Positions 56,084-64,000 of a stretch of 64,000 nt of DNA are shown here, piece by piece; the stretch's first letter is position 1; every line of letters begins with the position of its first letter. The notes beneath the pieces were generated by a model that was not told the DNA's origin, searched no databases, and saw only the letters and a program-made list of their open reading frames with translations. Where the stretch lies: assembly GCA_037013495.1 (NCBI GenBank), contig CM072810.1, positions 34,377,843 to 34,441,842 of the forward strand, written 5' to 3'. The position numbers and the translations under genes are program-made. The stretch is from Hippophae tibetana (taxonomy: Eukaryota > Streptophyta > Magnoliopsida > Rosales > Elaeagnaceae).

Positions 56084-57245
56084 TCTTAGCGAAGATGTTT
56101 TTGACACAATTGTTAGAAATGATGACTCTAATACCAATGAAGAGAAATGGGATCTACTTTCCCAGAGATTTACTAAATTTCTTAGATAGAATTAAGCCTT
56201 TTTTAGGGGTTTTAGAAAAAAATAATCCCAGCTCTAAAATGATTATTTCAATGAATTTAGATTTGGACTTGTTCCAAACAACATGAAATATTTTGCAAAC
56301 CACTCATATAGGTATTTGAGCTAAAAAATAAATCTAGAAATACGAAGGTGACCAAAAATTTTGAACGCTATAACAAGCAAGAGTATGAAACTTGGAAAAA
56401 ATTCTAATCATGTTTTTCAAACATTATCAACTACTCGTACAATTTGGGTGGACCTATCAGGAAAGAGAAGTAGATTGAGAAATTCCTTACTAGCTTACCT
56501 TATCATTTTCAAGCAAAAGTTGCCTTGCTTAAATACATGAAAAATCCTTGTGAACTTACTGTTAAATGAATCACTTGGGCAAGTATTCGAACTGCATCAC
56601 TTGAATCCAATATATCAGCCATCCACTATCGAGGACCGAAATAGCTTCGCTTTATAGACATCAAGGATAGTGGTGTTAGCGAAGATCTTTTTGACACAAT
56701 TGTTAGGAATGATGACTCTAATACCAATGAAGAGAAATGGGATCTACTTTCCCAGAGATTTACTAAATTTCTTAGATAGAATTAACCCTTTTTTAGGGGT
56801 TTTAGAAAAACATAATCCCAGCTCTAAAATGATTGTTTCAATGAATTTAGAGTTGTACTTCTTCCAAACAACATGAAATATTTTGCAGACCACTCATATA
56901 GGTATTTGAGCTACAAAATAAACCTAGAACTGCGAAGTTCACCAAAAATATTGAACGCTATATCAAGCAAGAGTATGAAATTTGGAAAAAATTCTAATCA
57001 TGTTTTTCAAACATTATCAACTACTCGTACAATTTGGGTGGACTTATCAGGAAAGAGAAGTAGATTGAGAAATTCCTTACTAGCTTAACTTATCATTTTC
57101 AAGCAAAAGTTGCCTTGCTTAAATACATGAAAAATCCTTGTGAACTTACTGTTAAATGAATCACTTGGGCTAGTATTCGAACTGCATCATTTGTATCCAA
57201 TATGTCAGCCATCCACTTTCGAGGACGGAAAGAGCTTGGCTTTAT
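56066..57245 (+). repeat. Last two full units of the young array
   Basis: Monomers start at 56066 and 56656, both 590 bp. The first is a C/A mixture (gcaaacc, gctaaaaaataaatc, gctataacaagc). The second is nearly the same as units 52401 and 54171 (gctacaaaataaacc, gaaatttgg, ttaacttatc). Confidence 0.83.
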
Positions 57246-57650
57246 AGACATCAAGGATAGTGGTCTTAGCGAAGATGCTTTTGACACAATTGTTAGAAAT
57301 GATGACTCTAATACCAATGAAGAGAAATGGGATCTACTTTCTCAGAGATTAACTAAATTTATTAGATAGAATTAAGCCTTTTTTAGGGGTTTTAGAAAAA
57401 AATAATTCGAGCTCTAAAATGATTGTTTAAATGAATTTAGAGTTGTACTTCTTCCAAAAAAGATGAAATATTTTGCAGACCATTCATATAGGTATTTGAG
57501 CTACAAAATAAACCTTGAACTACGAAGTTGACCAAAAATATTGAACTCTATATCAAGCAAGAGGATGAAACTTTGACCAAATTCTAATCATGTTTTTTAA
57601 ACATTATCAACTACTCATTCAATTTGGGTGGACCTATGAGGAAAGAGAAG
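57246..57650 (+). repeat. Terminal, truncated and ancestral-like monomer
   Basis: This unit begins like 53581 and 55351, then drifts from about 57,460 (aaaaaagatg, cattcatata, aaccttgaac). It stops about 405 bp into the monomer, at gagaagtac, where the inverted array begins. Its bases from 57,540 are closer to the older array than any other + strand unit. Confidence 0.85.
57543..57649 (+). pseudogene. Truncated gag remnant, closest + strand copy to the ancestor
   Basis: The frame reads ELYIKQEDETLTKF, a near match to ELYIMQGDETLDKVF of the older array, whereas the bulk of the young array reads ERYIKQEY(K/E)TW. After the shared TAA stop it continues NIINYSFNLGGPMRKEK and is cut at the orientation joint. 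It retains the 29 bp that B units lost. Divergence of the array edge from the homogenised interior is a known outcome of unequal exchange. Confidence 0.75.
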
Positions 57651-57660
57651 TACAATTTTA
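57640..57660. other. Orientation joint between the two arrays
   Basis: To the left the repeat reads ggaaagagaagta in + orientation. To the right, acaattttaaattcatcg belongs to the inverted array, where intact units read gaagaagtacaattttaaa. The shared gaagtac or its core is a short microhomology at the joint. The two sides meet at different points of the monomer, so this is not a perfect palindrome centre but a break and rejoining inside two units. Both gag remnants point toward the joint (convergent). Confidence 0.85.
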
Positions 57661-57711
57661 AATTCATCGTAATTATCATTTTTGATCCCTTATTACCTTT
57701 TTTTAATATCC

Positions 57712-58146
57712 CTAAAAAAGGGTTTCTTATTTCTAAGAAATTTAGGAAATCACACTACAGGTAGAGCTATTTTCTCTTCATTATGATTAAAGTCATCTTT
57801 TCTAACACTTGGGTCAAAACACATGTTCACTCTCACCACTATCCTTGATGTCTTGAGGGCCCATTTCTTTCCCTCCTCGAAAGTAGATTGCTCTCAACAT
57901 GGGCAAAAGTGATGCACTTCGAATACTTACCCAACAGATTCATTTAATAGTATGTTCGGTGGGCTTTTTCATGGACTTAAGCAAGGTAACTTTGGCATTA
58001 AAATGATAAGGTAGTATAGAAATTATTTTCTCGATTTAATTTTCTTTGGAAATAGGTCCACCCAAGTTTTACAAGTAGTTGATAATGTTTGAAAAATATT
58101 GAAAGACTTTGTCCAAAGTTTCTTCCCCTTGCATGATATAGAGCTC
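57712..58146 (-). pseudogene. gag remnant, inverted unit 1
   Basis: Reads GEETLDKVFQYFSNIINYL, stop, NLGGPISKEN, stop, IEKIISILPYHFNAKVTLLK, then the shared TGA before ICWVSIR. The linker has an extra base in catgtgttttgac, which shifts the frame before the NEEK motif. It belongs to the NYL-stop-NLGG subfamily, the same branch as the young array. The segment between this remnant and the joint is the spacer. Confidence 0.8.
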
Positions 58147-58310
58147 AAAATTTCAATGTGACTTCATAATTCTAGATTTATTTTAATATTGAAATGCTTA
58201 TATGAGTGCTCTCAAAAATCATTCATGTTGTTTTGAAGAATTACAATTTTAAATTAATTGTAATAATCATTTTAGAGCCCTAATTTTTCTTTTTATAATA
58301 ATTCTAAAAA
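57854..58310 (-). repeat. Spacer and unit boundary example in the inverted array
   Basis: Includes the segment between gag remnants 1 and 2 (about 58,147-58,310), which holds no recognised coding sequence. On the minus strand it reads gggctctaaaatgatta, the gttgttttgaa-complement region and cactcatataagcat, matching the spacer of the young array (aaaatgattatttcaatgaa, cactcatataggtat). A weak KINL match near gag residue starts elsewhere might be a remnant of the gag region upstream of ELY, but stops and small insertions prevent a firm call. The same spacer recurs between all inverted remnants. Confidence 0.6.
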
Positions 58311-58738
58311 AGGGTTTTTTTCTTCCTAAGAAATTTAGGAAATCACACTGCAAGTAGAGCCATTTTCTCTTCATTATGATTAGAGTCATCTTTTCTAACA
58401 CTTGGGTCAAAAACATGTTCACTCTCACCACTATCCTTGATGTCTTGAGGGCCAATTTCTTTCCCTCCTCGAAAATAGATTGCTCTCAACATAGGAAAAA
58501 GTGATGCAGTTCGAATACTTGCCCAACAGATTCATTTAAGAGTGTGTTGGGTGGGTATGTACATGGACTTAAGCAAGGTAAATTTGGAATTAAAATGATA
58601 AGGTAGTATAGGAATTATTTTCTCAATCTAATTTTCCTTGGAAATAGATCCACCCAAGTTATACAAGTAATTGATCATGTTTGAAAAACATTGAAAGACT
58701 TTGTCCAAAGTTTCTTCCCCTTCCATGATATAGAGCTC
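58311..58738 (-). pseudogene. gag remnant, inverted unit 2
   Basis: NYL-type copy with ITYL and an in-frame stop (ttgtataac in place of ttgtaaaac changes the neighbourhood). ISKEN is followed by TAG, and the TGA before ICWASIRTAS is present. The linker motifs KTSRIVV and MKRKWLYL that appear as an open frame at 58,267-58,455 are an out-of-frame reading of KDSGESEHVFDP and NEEKMALL. The gene is dead. Confidence 0.76.
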
Positions 58739-58893
58739 AAAATTTCAATTCAACTTCATAATTCTAGATTTATTTGAATATTGAAATGCTTATATGAGTG
58801 GTCTCAAAAATCATTCATGTTGTTTTGAAGAAGTACATTTTAAATTAATTGTAATAATCATTTTAGAGCCCTAATTACCTTTTTTTTAATAAT

Positions 58894-59328
58894 CCTAAGA
58901 AAGGGTTTTTGTTTTCTATGAAATTTAGGAAATCACAATGCATGTAAAGCCATTTTCTCTTCATTATGATTAGAGTCATCTTTTCTAACAATTGGGTCAA
59001 AAACATGTTCACTCTCACCACTATCCTTGATGTCTTGAGGGCCAATTTCTTTCCCTCATCGAAAGTAGATTGCTCTTAACTTGGGCAAAAGTGATGCACT
59101 TCGAATACTTACCCAACAGATTCATTTAAGATTATGTTCGGTGGGCTTGTACATGGACTTAAGCAAGGTAACTTTGGCATTAAAATGATGAGGTAGTATA
59201 GAAATTATTTTCTCAATTTAATTTTCTTTGGAAATTGGTCCACCCAAGTTTTACAAGTAGTTGATAATGTTTGAAGAACATTGAAAGACTTTGTCCAAAG
59301 TTTCTACTCCTTGCATGATATAGAGCTC
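58894..59328 (-). pseudogene. gag remnant, inverted unit 3
   Basis: NYL-type copy: FFKHYQLL corresponds to a read of NIINYL with TAA, then NLGGPIS with an altered codon (ggaaattgg), KEN and a stop (gaaaattaaattgag). The TGA before ICW is shared. The linker is KDSGESEHVFDPIVRKDDSNHNEEKMAL, then the TGA before FPKF/FHRK shared by inverted units. Confidence 0.76.
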
Positions 59329-59483
59329 AAAATTTCAATGCAACATCATAATTCTAGATTTATTTTAATATTGAAATGCTTATATGAGTGGTCTCAAAAA
59401 TCATTCATGTTGTTTTGAAGAATTACACTTTTAAATTAATTGTAATAATCATTTTCGAGCCCTAATTACCTTTTTTTAATAAT

Positions 59484-59919
59484 CCTAAAAAAGGGATTTT
59501 GTTTTCTATGAAATTTAGGAAATCACAATGCAAGTAAAGCCATTTTCTCTTCATTATGATTAGAGTCATTTTTTCTAACAATTGGGGTCAAAAAAATGTT
59601 CACTCTCACCACTATCCTTGATGTCTTGAGGGATAATTTATTTCCCTCCTCGAAAGTCGATTGCTCTCAACTTGGGCGAAAGTGATGCAGTTCGAATACT
59701 TGCCCAACAGATTCTTTTAAGAGTATGTTCGGTGGGCTTGTACATGGATTTAAGCAAGTTAACTTTGGCATTAAAATGATAAGGTAGTATAGGAATTATT
59801 TTCTCAATATAATTTTCTTCGCTAATAAGTCCACCAAACTGCTTCAAGGAGTTGATAATGCTTGAAAAACATTCAAAGACTTTGTCCAAAGTTTCATCCC
59901 CTTGCATTATATAGAGCTC
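59484..59919 (-). pseudogene. Best-preserved copia-type gag fragment (89 codons open)
   Basis: An open frame at 59,638-59,907 covers the core of the UBN2-type gag domain: MQGDETLDKVFECFSS, IINSLKQFGG, ISEENYIEKIIPILPYHF, NAKVNLLKSM and RICWASIRTASL, ending at TAA just after RGGK. It is the only unit with AGA (Arg) where nearly all others, in both arrays, have TGA. Known copia gag proteins have the same order: a K/E-rich stretch, F-x-x-I-x-N-x-L-x-x-x-G, a charged I-x-K-I-L-x-x-L-P, and an acidic linker. The frame lacks the usual N-terminus and zinc knuckle and ends at TAA, so it is a fragment and not a working gene. The linker continues toward 59,484 with TGA before FPKFH. Confidence 0.86.
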
Positions 59920-60074
59920 AAAATTTCAATTCAACTTCATAATTCTTGATAGATTTTAATGTTGAAATGCTTATATGAGTGGTCTCCAAAATCATTCATG
60001 TTGTTTTTGAAGAAGTACAATTTTAAATTCATCATAATAATCATTTTAGATCCCTAATTACCTTTTTTTAATAT

Positions 60075-60509
60075 CCCTAAAAAAGGGTTTCTTATTTCTA
60101 AGAAATTTAGGAAATCACACTGCAAGTAGTGCCATTTTCCCTTCATTATGATTAGAGTCATCTTTTCTAACACTTGGGTCAAAAACATGTTCACTCTCAC
60201 CACTATCCTTGATGTCTAACGGTCAATTTCTTTCCCTCCTCGAAAGTAGATTGCTCTCAACATGGGCAAAAGTGATGCACTTCGAATACTTGCCCAACAG
60301 ATTCATTTAATAGTAGGTTCGGTGGGCTTGTACAAGGACTTAAGCAAGGTAACTTTGGCATTAAAATGATAAGGTAGTAGTGGAATGATTTTCTCAATCT
60401 AATTTTCTTTGGAAATACGTCCACCCAAGTTTTACAAGTAATTGATCATGTTTGAAAAACATTGAAAGACTTTGTCCAAAGTTTCTTCCCCTTCCATGAT
60501 ATAGAGCTC
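60075..60509 (-). pseudogene. gag remnant, inverted unit 5
   Basis: NYL-type copy with NYL-stop-NLGG and KEN-stop-IEK. The tail carries the private gtctaacggtc change (no cttgaggg) shared with unit 7. With unit 4 it forms a pair of about 1,180 bp that is repeated as units 6 and 7, a dimer higher-order repeat in the older array. Confidence 0.78.
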
Positions 60510-60663
60510 AAAATTTCAATTCAACTTCATAATTCTAGATTTATTTTAATATTGAAATGCTTATATGAGTGGTCTAAAAAATGATTCATGTTGTTTTGAA
60601 GAAGTACATTTTAAATTAATTGTAATAATCCTTTTCGAGCCCTAATTACCTTTTTTTAATAAT

Positions 60664-61098
60664 CCTAAAAAAGGGTTTTTGTTTTCTATGAAATTTAGGA
60701 AATCACAATGCAAGTAAAGCCATTTTCTCTTCATTATGATTGGAGTCATTTTTTCTTACAATTGGGTCAAAAACATGTTCACTCTCACCACTATCCTTGA
60801 TGTCTTGAGGGCCAATTTCTTTCCCTCCTTGAAAGTCGATTGCTCTCAACTTGGGCGAAAGTGATGTAGTTCGAATACTTGCCCAACAGATTCATTTAAG
60901 AGTATGTTCGGTGGGCTTGTACATGGACTTAAGCAAGTTAACTTTGGCATTAAAATGATAAGGTAGTATAGGTATTATTTTCTCAATATAATTTTCTTCG
61001 CTAATAGGTCCACCAAACTGCTTCAAGGAGTTGATAATGCTTGAAAAACATTCAAAGACTTTGTCCAAAGTTTCAACCCCTTGCATTATATAGAGCTC
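60664..61098 (-). pseudogene. gag fragment with 69-codon open frame, inverted unit 6
   Basis: Open from 60,892 to 61,101: MELYIMQGVETLDKVFE, IINSLKQFGGPISEENYIEK, ILPYHFNAKVNLLK, then the shared TGA. It differs from unit 4 by few residues (GVE for GDE, GP for GL) but keeps the TGA where unit 4 has AGA. Beyond the TGA, GKEIGPQDIKDSGESEH and NEEKMALL remain in frame up to the TGA before FPKF. Confidence 0.84.
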
Positions 61099-61253
61099 CA
61101 AATTTCAATTCAACTTCATAATTCTAGATTGATTTGAATGTTGAAATGCTTATATGAGTGGTGTCTAAAATCATTCATGTTGTTTTTGAAGAAGTACAAT
61201 TTTAAATTCATCATAATAATCATTTTAGATCCCTAATTACCTTTTTTTAATAT

Positions 61254-61688
61254 CCCTAAAAAAGGGTTTCTTATTTCTAAGAAATTTAGGAAATCACACT
61301 GCAAGTAGTGCCATTTTCTCTTCATTTTGATTAGAGTCATCTTTTCTAACACTTGGGTCAAAAACATGTTCAATCTCACCACTATCCTTGATGTCTAACG
61401 GTCAATTTCTTTCCCTCCTCGAAAGTAGATTGCTCTCAACATGGGCAAAAGTGATGCACTTCGAATACTTGCCCAACAGATTCATTTAATAGTATGTTCG
61501 GTGGGCTTGTACAAGGACTTAAGCAAGGTAACTTTGGCATTAAAATGATAAGGTAGTAATGGAATGATTTTCTCAATCTAATTTTCTTTGCAAATATGTT
61601 CACCAAACTTCTTCAAGGAGTTGATAATGTTTGAAAAATATTCAAAGGCTTTGTCCAAAGTTTCATCCCCTTGCATGATATAGAGCTC
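61254..61688 (-). pseudogene. gag remnant, inverted unit 7
   Basis: SLK-type copy: DETLDKAFEYFSNIINSLKKFG, then EHICKEN, a stop and IEKIIPLLPYHFNAKVTLLK. It shares the gtctaacggtc change and the tagtgcc mark with unit 5, 1,179 bp away, supporting a dimer duplication. The TGA before ICW is present. Confidence 0.78.
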
Positions 61689-61843
61689 AACATTTCAATT
61701 CAACTTCATAATTCGAGATTAATTTTAATTTTGAAATGCTTATATGAGTGGTGTCTAAAATCATTCATGTGGTTTTTGAAGAAGTACAATTTTAAATTCA
61801 GCATAAAAATCATTTTAGATCCCTAATTACCTTTTTTTAATAT

Positions 61844-62279
61844 CCCTAAAAAAGGGTTTCTAATTTCTAAGAAATTTAGGAAATCACACAACAAGTAGAG
61901 CCATTTTCTCTTCATTATGATTACAGTCATCTTTTCTAACACTTCGGTCAATAACATGTTCACTCTCACCACTATCCTTGATGTCTTGTTGGCCAATTTC
62001 TTTCCCTCCTCGAAATTCGATTGCTCTGAACATGGGCAAAAGTGATGCACTTCGAATACTTGCCCAACAGATTCATTTAAGAGTATGTTCCGTGGGCTTG
62101 TACAAAGACTTAAGCAAGGTAACTTTATCATTAAAATGATAAGGTAGTAGAGGAATGATTTTCTCAATCTAATTTTCATTGCAAATAGGTCCACTAAACT
62201 TCTTCAAGGAGTTGATAATGTTTGAAAAACATTCAAAGACTTTGTCCAATGTTTCATCCCCTTGCATGATACAACGCTC
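61844..62279 (-). pseudogene. gag remnant, inverted unit 8
   Basis: SLK-type copy: DETLDKVFECFSNIINSLKKFSGPICNEN, stop, IEKIIPLLPYHFNDKVTLLK. The start motif is altered (acaacgctc in place of atagagctc). A 123-codon open frame at 61,823-62,194 crosses this unit in another frame and is not related to gag; it is an accidental shadow. Confidence 0.78.
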
Positions 62280-62434
62280 AAAATTTCAATTCAACTTCAT
62301 AATTCTAGATTGATTTTAATGTTGAAATGCTTATATGAGTGGTCTCCAAAATCATTCATGTTGTTTTTGAAAAAGTATAATTTAAAATTCATCATAATAA
62401 TCATTTTAGATCCCTAATTACCTTTTTTTAATAT

Positions 62435-62870
62435 CCCTAAAAAAGGGTTTCTTATTTCTAAGAAATTTAGGAAATCACACTACAAGTACAGCCATTTTAT
62501 CTTCATTATGATTAGAGTCATCTTTCCTAACACTTGGGTCAAAAACATGTTCACTCTCACCACTATCCTTGATGTCTTGAGGGCCATTATCTTTCCCTCC
62601 TCGAAAGTAGATTGCTCTTAACTTGGTAAAAAGAGATGCAGTTCGAATACTTGCCCAACAGATTCATTTAAGAGTATGTTCGGTGGGCTTGTACATGGAC
62701 TTAAGCACGGTAACTTTGGCATTAAAATGATAAGTTAGTATAGGAATTATTTTCTCAATCTAATTTTCTTTGGAAATAGGTCCACGCATGTTGTAAAAGT
62801 AGTTGATAATGTTTGAAAAACATTGAAAGACTTTGTCCAAAGTTTCTTCCCCTTGAATGATATAGAGCTC
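62435..62870 (-). pseudogene. gag remnant, inverted unit 9
   Basis: A copy of the NY-type branch, altered to NYFYNMRGPISKEN with a stop before IEK (ttgtaaaac replaced by tttacaac), then IIPILTYHFNAKVTVLK. It shows that the in-frame TAA of the branch was lost again here by substitution. The TGA before ICW is present. Confidence 0.75.
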
Positions 62871-63024
62871 AAAAGTTCAATTCAACTTCATTATTCTAGA
62901 TTTATTTTAATATTGAAATGCTTATATGAGTGGTCTCAAAAATCATTCATGTTGTTTTGAAGAATTTCAATTTTAAATTAATTGTAATAATCATTTTAGA
63001 GCCCTAATTTCCTTTTTATAATAA

Positions 63025-63461
63025 TCCTAAAAAAGGGTTTTTTTCTTTCAAAGAAATTTAGGAAATCACACTGCAAGTAGAGCCATTTTCTCTTCAATAT
63101 GATTAGAGTCATCTTTTCTAACAATTGGGTCAAAAACATATTCACTCTCACCACTATCCTTGATGTCTTGAGGGCCAATTTCTTTCCCTCCTCGAAAGTC
63201 GATTGCTCTCAACTTGGGCAAAAGTGATGCACTTCGAATACTTGCCCAACAGATTCATTTAAGAGTATGTTCGGTGGGCATGTACATGGACTTAAGCAAG
63301 GTAACTTTGGCATTAAAATAATAAGGTAGTATAGGAATGATTTTCTCCATCTCATTTTCTTTGCAAATAGGTCCACCAACCTTCTTCAAGGAGTTGATAA
63401 TGTTTGAAAAACATTCAAAGACTTTGTCCAAAGTTTCATCCCCTTGCATGATATAGATCTC
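63025..63461 (-). pseudogene. gag fragment with 64-codon open frame, inverted unit 10
   Basis: Open at 63,255-63,449: MQGDETLDKVFECFSN, IINSLKKVGGPICKENEMEK, ILPYYFNAKVTLLK, then the shared TGA. The KENEMEK variant (gaaaatgagatggag) is shared with the partial unit 11, 590 bp to the right, so these two are a local duplication. Confidence 0.82.
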
Positions 63462-63614
63462 AAAATTTCAATTCAACTTCATAATTCTGGATTGATTTTA
63501 ATGTTGAAATGCTTATATGAGTGACCTCCAAAATCATTCAAGTTTTTTTTGAAGAAGTATAATTTTAAATTCATCATAATAATCATTTTAGATACCTAAT
63601 TACCCTTTTTTAAT

Positions 63615-64000
63615 ATCCTTAAAAAAGGGTTTCTTATTTCTATGAAATTTAGGAAATCACACTACAAGTAGAGCCATTTTCCCTTCATTATGATTAGAGT
63701 CATGTTTTCTAACAATTGGGTCAAAAACATGTTCACTCTCACCACTATCCTTGATGTCTTGGGGGCCAATTTCTTTCCCACCTCGAAAGTCGATTGCTCT
63801 CAACTTGGGCGAAAGTGATGCACTTCGAATACTTGCCCAACAGATTCATTTAAGAGTATGTTCGGTGGGCATGTACATGGACTTAAGCAAGGTAACTTTG
63901 GCATTAAAATAATAAGGTAGTATATGAATGATTTTCTCCATCTCATTTTCTTTGCAAATAGGTCCACCCATGTTTTACAAGTAATTGATCATGTTTGAAA
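63615..64000 (-). pseudogene. gag remnant, inverted unit 11, cut by the window edge
   Basis: Partial copy. The C-terminal half has KENEMEKII and ILPYYFNAKVTLLK as in unit 10, but the segment further upstream (63,965-64,000) reads NYL-stop-NMGG, that of the other subfamily. The unit is therefore a mosaic, showing recombination between the two branches in the older array too. Confidence 0.76.

Larger units (their letters stand above)
1..57650 (+). repeat. Young tandem satellite array derived from a copia-type gag fragment
   Basis: About 99 full monomers and two fragments run head to tail without interruption. With the monomer started at agacatcaaggatagtggt, unit starts fall every 560-561 or 588-591 bp (1, 591, 1152, 1740, 2301, 2862 and so on to 57246). 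A units (~590 bp) carry cttagcgaagatgtt, gcaaaccactc, ggacctatc and gttgcc. B units (~561 bp) carry gttagcgaagatctt, gcagaccactc, ggaactatc and gttacc, and lack 29 bp in the middle. The + strand can be read as a decayed gag of the UBN2 type with the same stop codons in unit after unit, so amplification followed loss of coding function. The array is AT-rich with no inserted foreign element. High similarity of neighbours points to recent homogenisation. The left edge lies outside the window. Confidence 0.96.
59036..61396 (-). repeat. Dimer higher-order repeat in the older array (offset about 1,179 bp)
   Basis: Units ending at 59626 and 60217 resemble those ending at 60805 and 61396. Paired marks are cgaaagtgatg with caccaaactgcttc (59,68x-59,84x and 60,85x-61,02x) and gtctaacggtc with agtagtgcc (60,12x-60,22x and 61,30x-61,40x). 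The two members of each pair belong to different subfamilies (SLK type and NYL or SLK type), so a dimer was duplicated as a block. Confidence 0.72.
57650..64000 (-). repeat. Older, inverted tandem array of the same gag-derived repeat
   Basis: Units of 588-592 bp on the minus strand end (+ coordinates of the motif accactatccttgatgtct) at 57853, 58445, 59035, 59626, 60217, 60805, 61396, 61986, 62577, 63168 and 63759. They are recognisably the same repeat as the + strand array when reverse-complemented, but clearly diverged from it and from each other. No unit has the 29-bp deletion of B monomers, so about 590 bp is the ancestral length. Gag is much better preserved here than in the young array. 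The right edge lies beyond the window. Confidence 0.94.

Noticed and set aside
57700..57725. Rho-independent terminator at the ccctaaaaaaggg hairpin
   Set aside because: The stem is only 4 bp, it recurs in every monomer, and the context is eukaryotic satellite DNA.
61823..62194. 123-codon minus-strand open frame, the longest in the window
   Set aside because: It overlaps inverted unit 8 in a frame other than gag (LLNESVGQVFEVHHF is a shifted reading of LK-stop-ICWASIRTAS). Chance open frame.
1..64000. CRISPR array
   Set aside because: Repeats are far too long and there are no short repeats with unique spacers; the sequence is a eukaryotic-type satellite.
1..64000. Full LTR retrotransposon or protein domains of pol
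   Set aside because: No LTR ends, primer-binding site, polypurine tract, protease, integrase or reverse transcriptase motifs could be found in any frame read; only a gag fragment recurs.
1..64000. Fifty-odd tandem protein-coding genes
   Set aside because: Fixed in-frame stops and the frameshifting 29-bp deletion in every second unit exclude a coding gene cluster.

Overview
The window is satellite DNA from end to end. It holds about 99 full copies, plus fragments, of a 560-590 bp tandem repeat on the + strand (1 to about 57,650). These are followed by eleven gag remnants of an older, more diverged ~590 bp relative in the opposite orientation (about 57,650 to 64,000). No intact gene, tRNA, rRNA, CRISPR array, LTR or foreign transposon insertion was seen. 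Both ends of the window lie inside the arrays, so the locus is larger than 64 kb.

The repeat unit is a dead piece of retrotransposon. On the minus strand of the older array some units still read through the core of a gag protein of the Ty1/copia type, the UBN2 / Retrotran_gag_2 family common in plant retrotransposons. They show ELYIMQGDETLDKVFE, FSSIIN-LK-FGG, EKIIPILPYHFNAKV and an acidic linker with NEEKMALL. The same reading can be followed on the + strand of the young array (EKFLTSLPYHFQAKV, SNTNEEKWDLLSQRFTKFL), interrupted by fixed stop codons. No pol, zinc knuckle, primer-binding site or LTR is present. The copia gag, AT-rich base composition and long monomers suggest a nuclear plant chromosome (inference). 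The species and the chromosomal position (centromeric, pericentromeric or subtelomeric) cannot be told from the sequence.

Layout: 1-49,508 is dominated by alternating A monomers (about 590 bp) and B monomers (about 561 bp, carrying a 29-bp deletion), giving a dimer of about 1,150 bp. Larger duplications with offsets of 2,861, 4,013, 1,740, 6,345, 7,495 and 1,741 bp are laid over this, with chimeric monomers at several joints, as unequal crossing-over would produce. 49,509-57,245 is rich in a third, more ancestral-looking C monomer and holds recent 561-bp and 1,770-bp duplications and a 125-bp duplication. 57,246-57,650 is a terminal monomer closest to the ancestral gag. At about 57,650 the orientation flips through a short microhomology.

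Shared and private stop codons show that the two arrays descend from a common ancestor that was already a pseudogene. Short sense and antisense reading frames of 60-92 codons recur in every monomer, but they are out-of-frame shadows of the gag remnant. All alignments and similarities were judged by eye; no percentages were computed.
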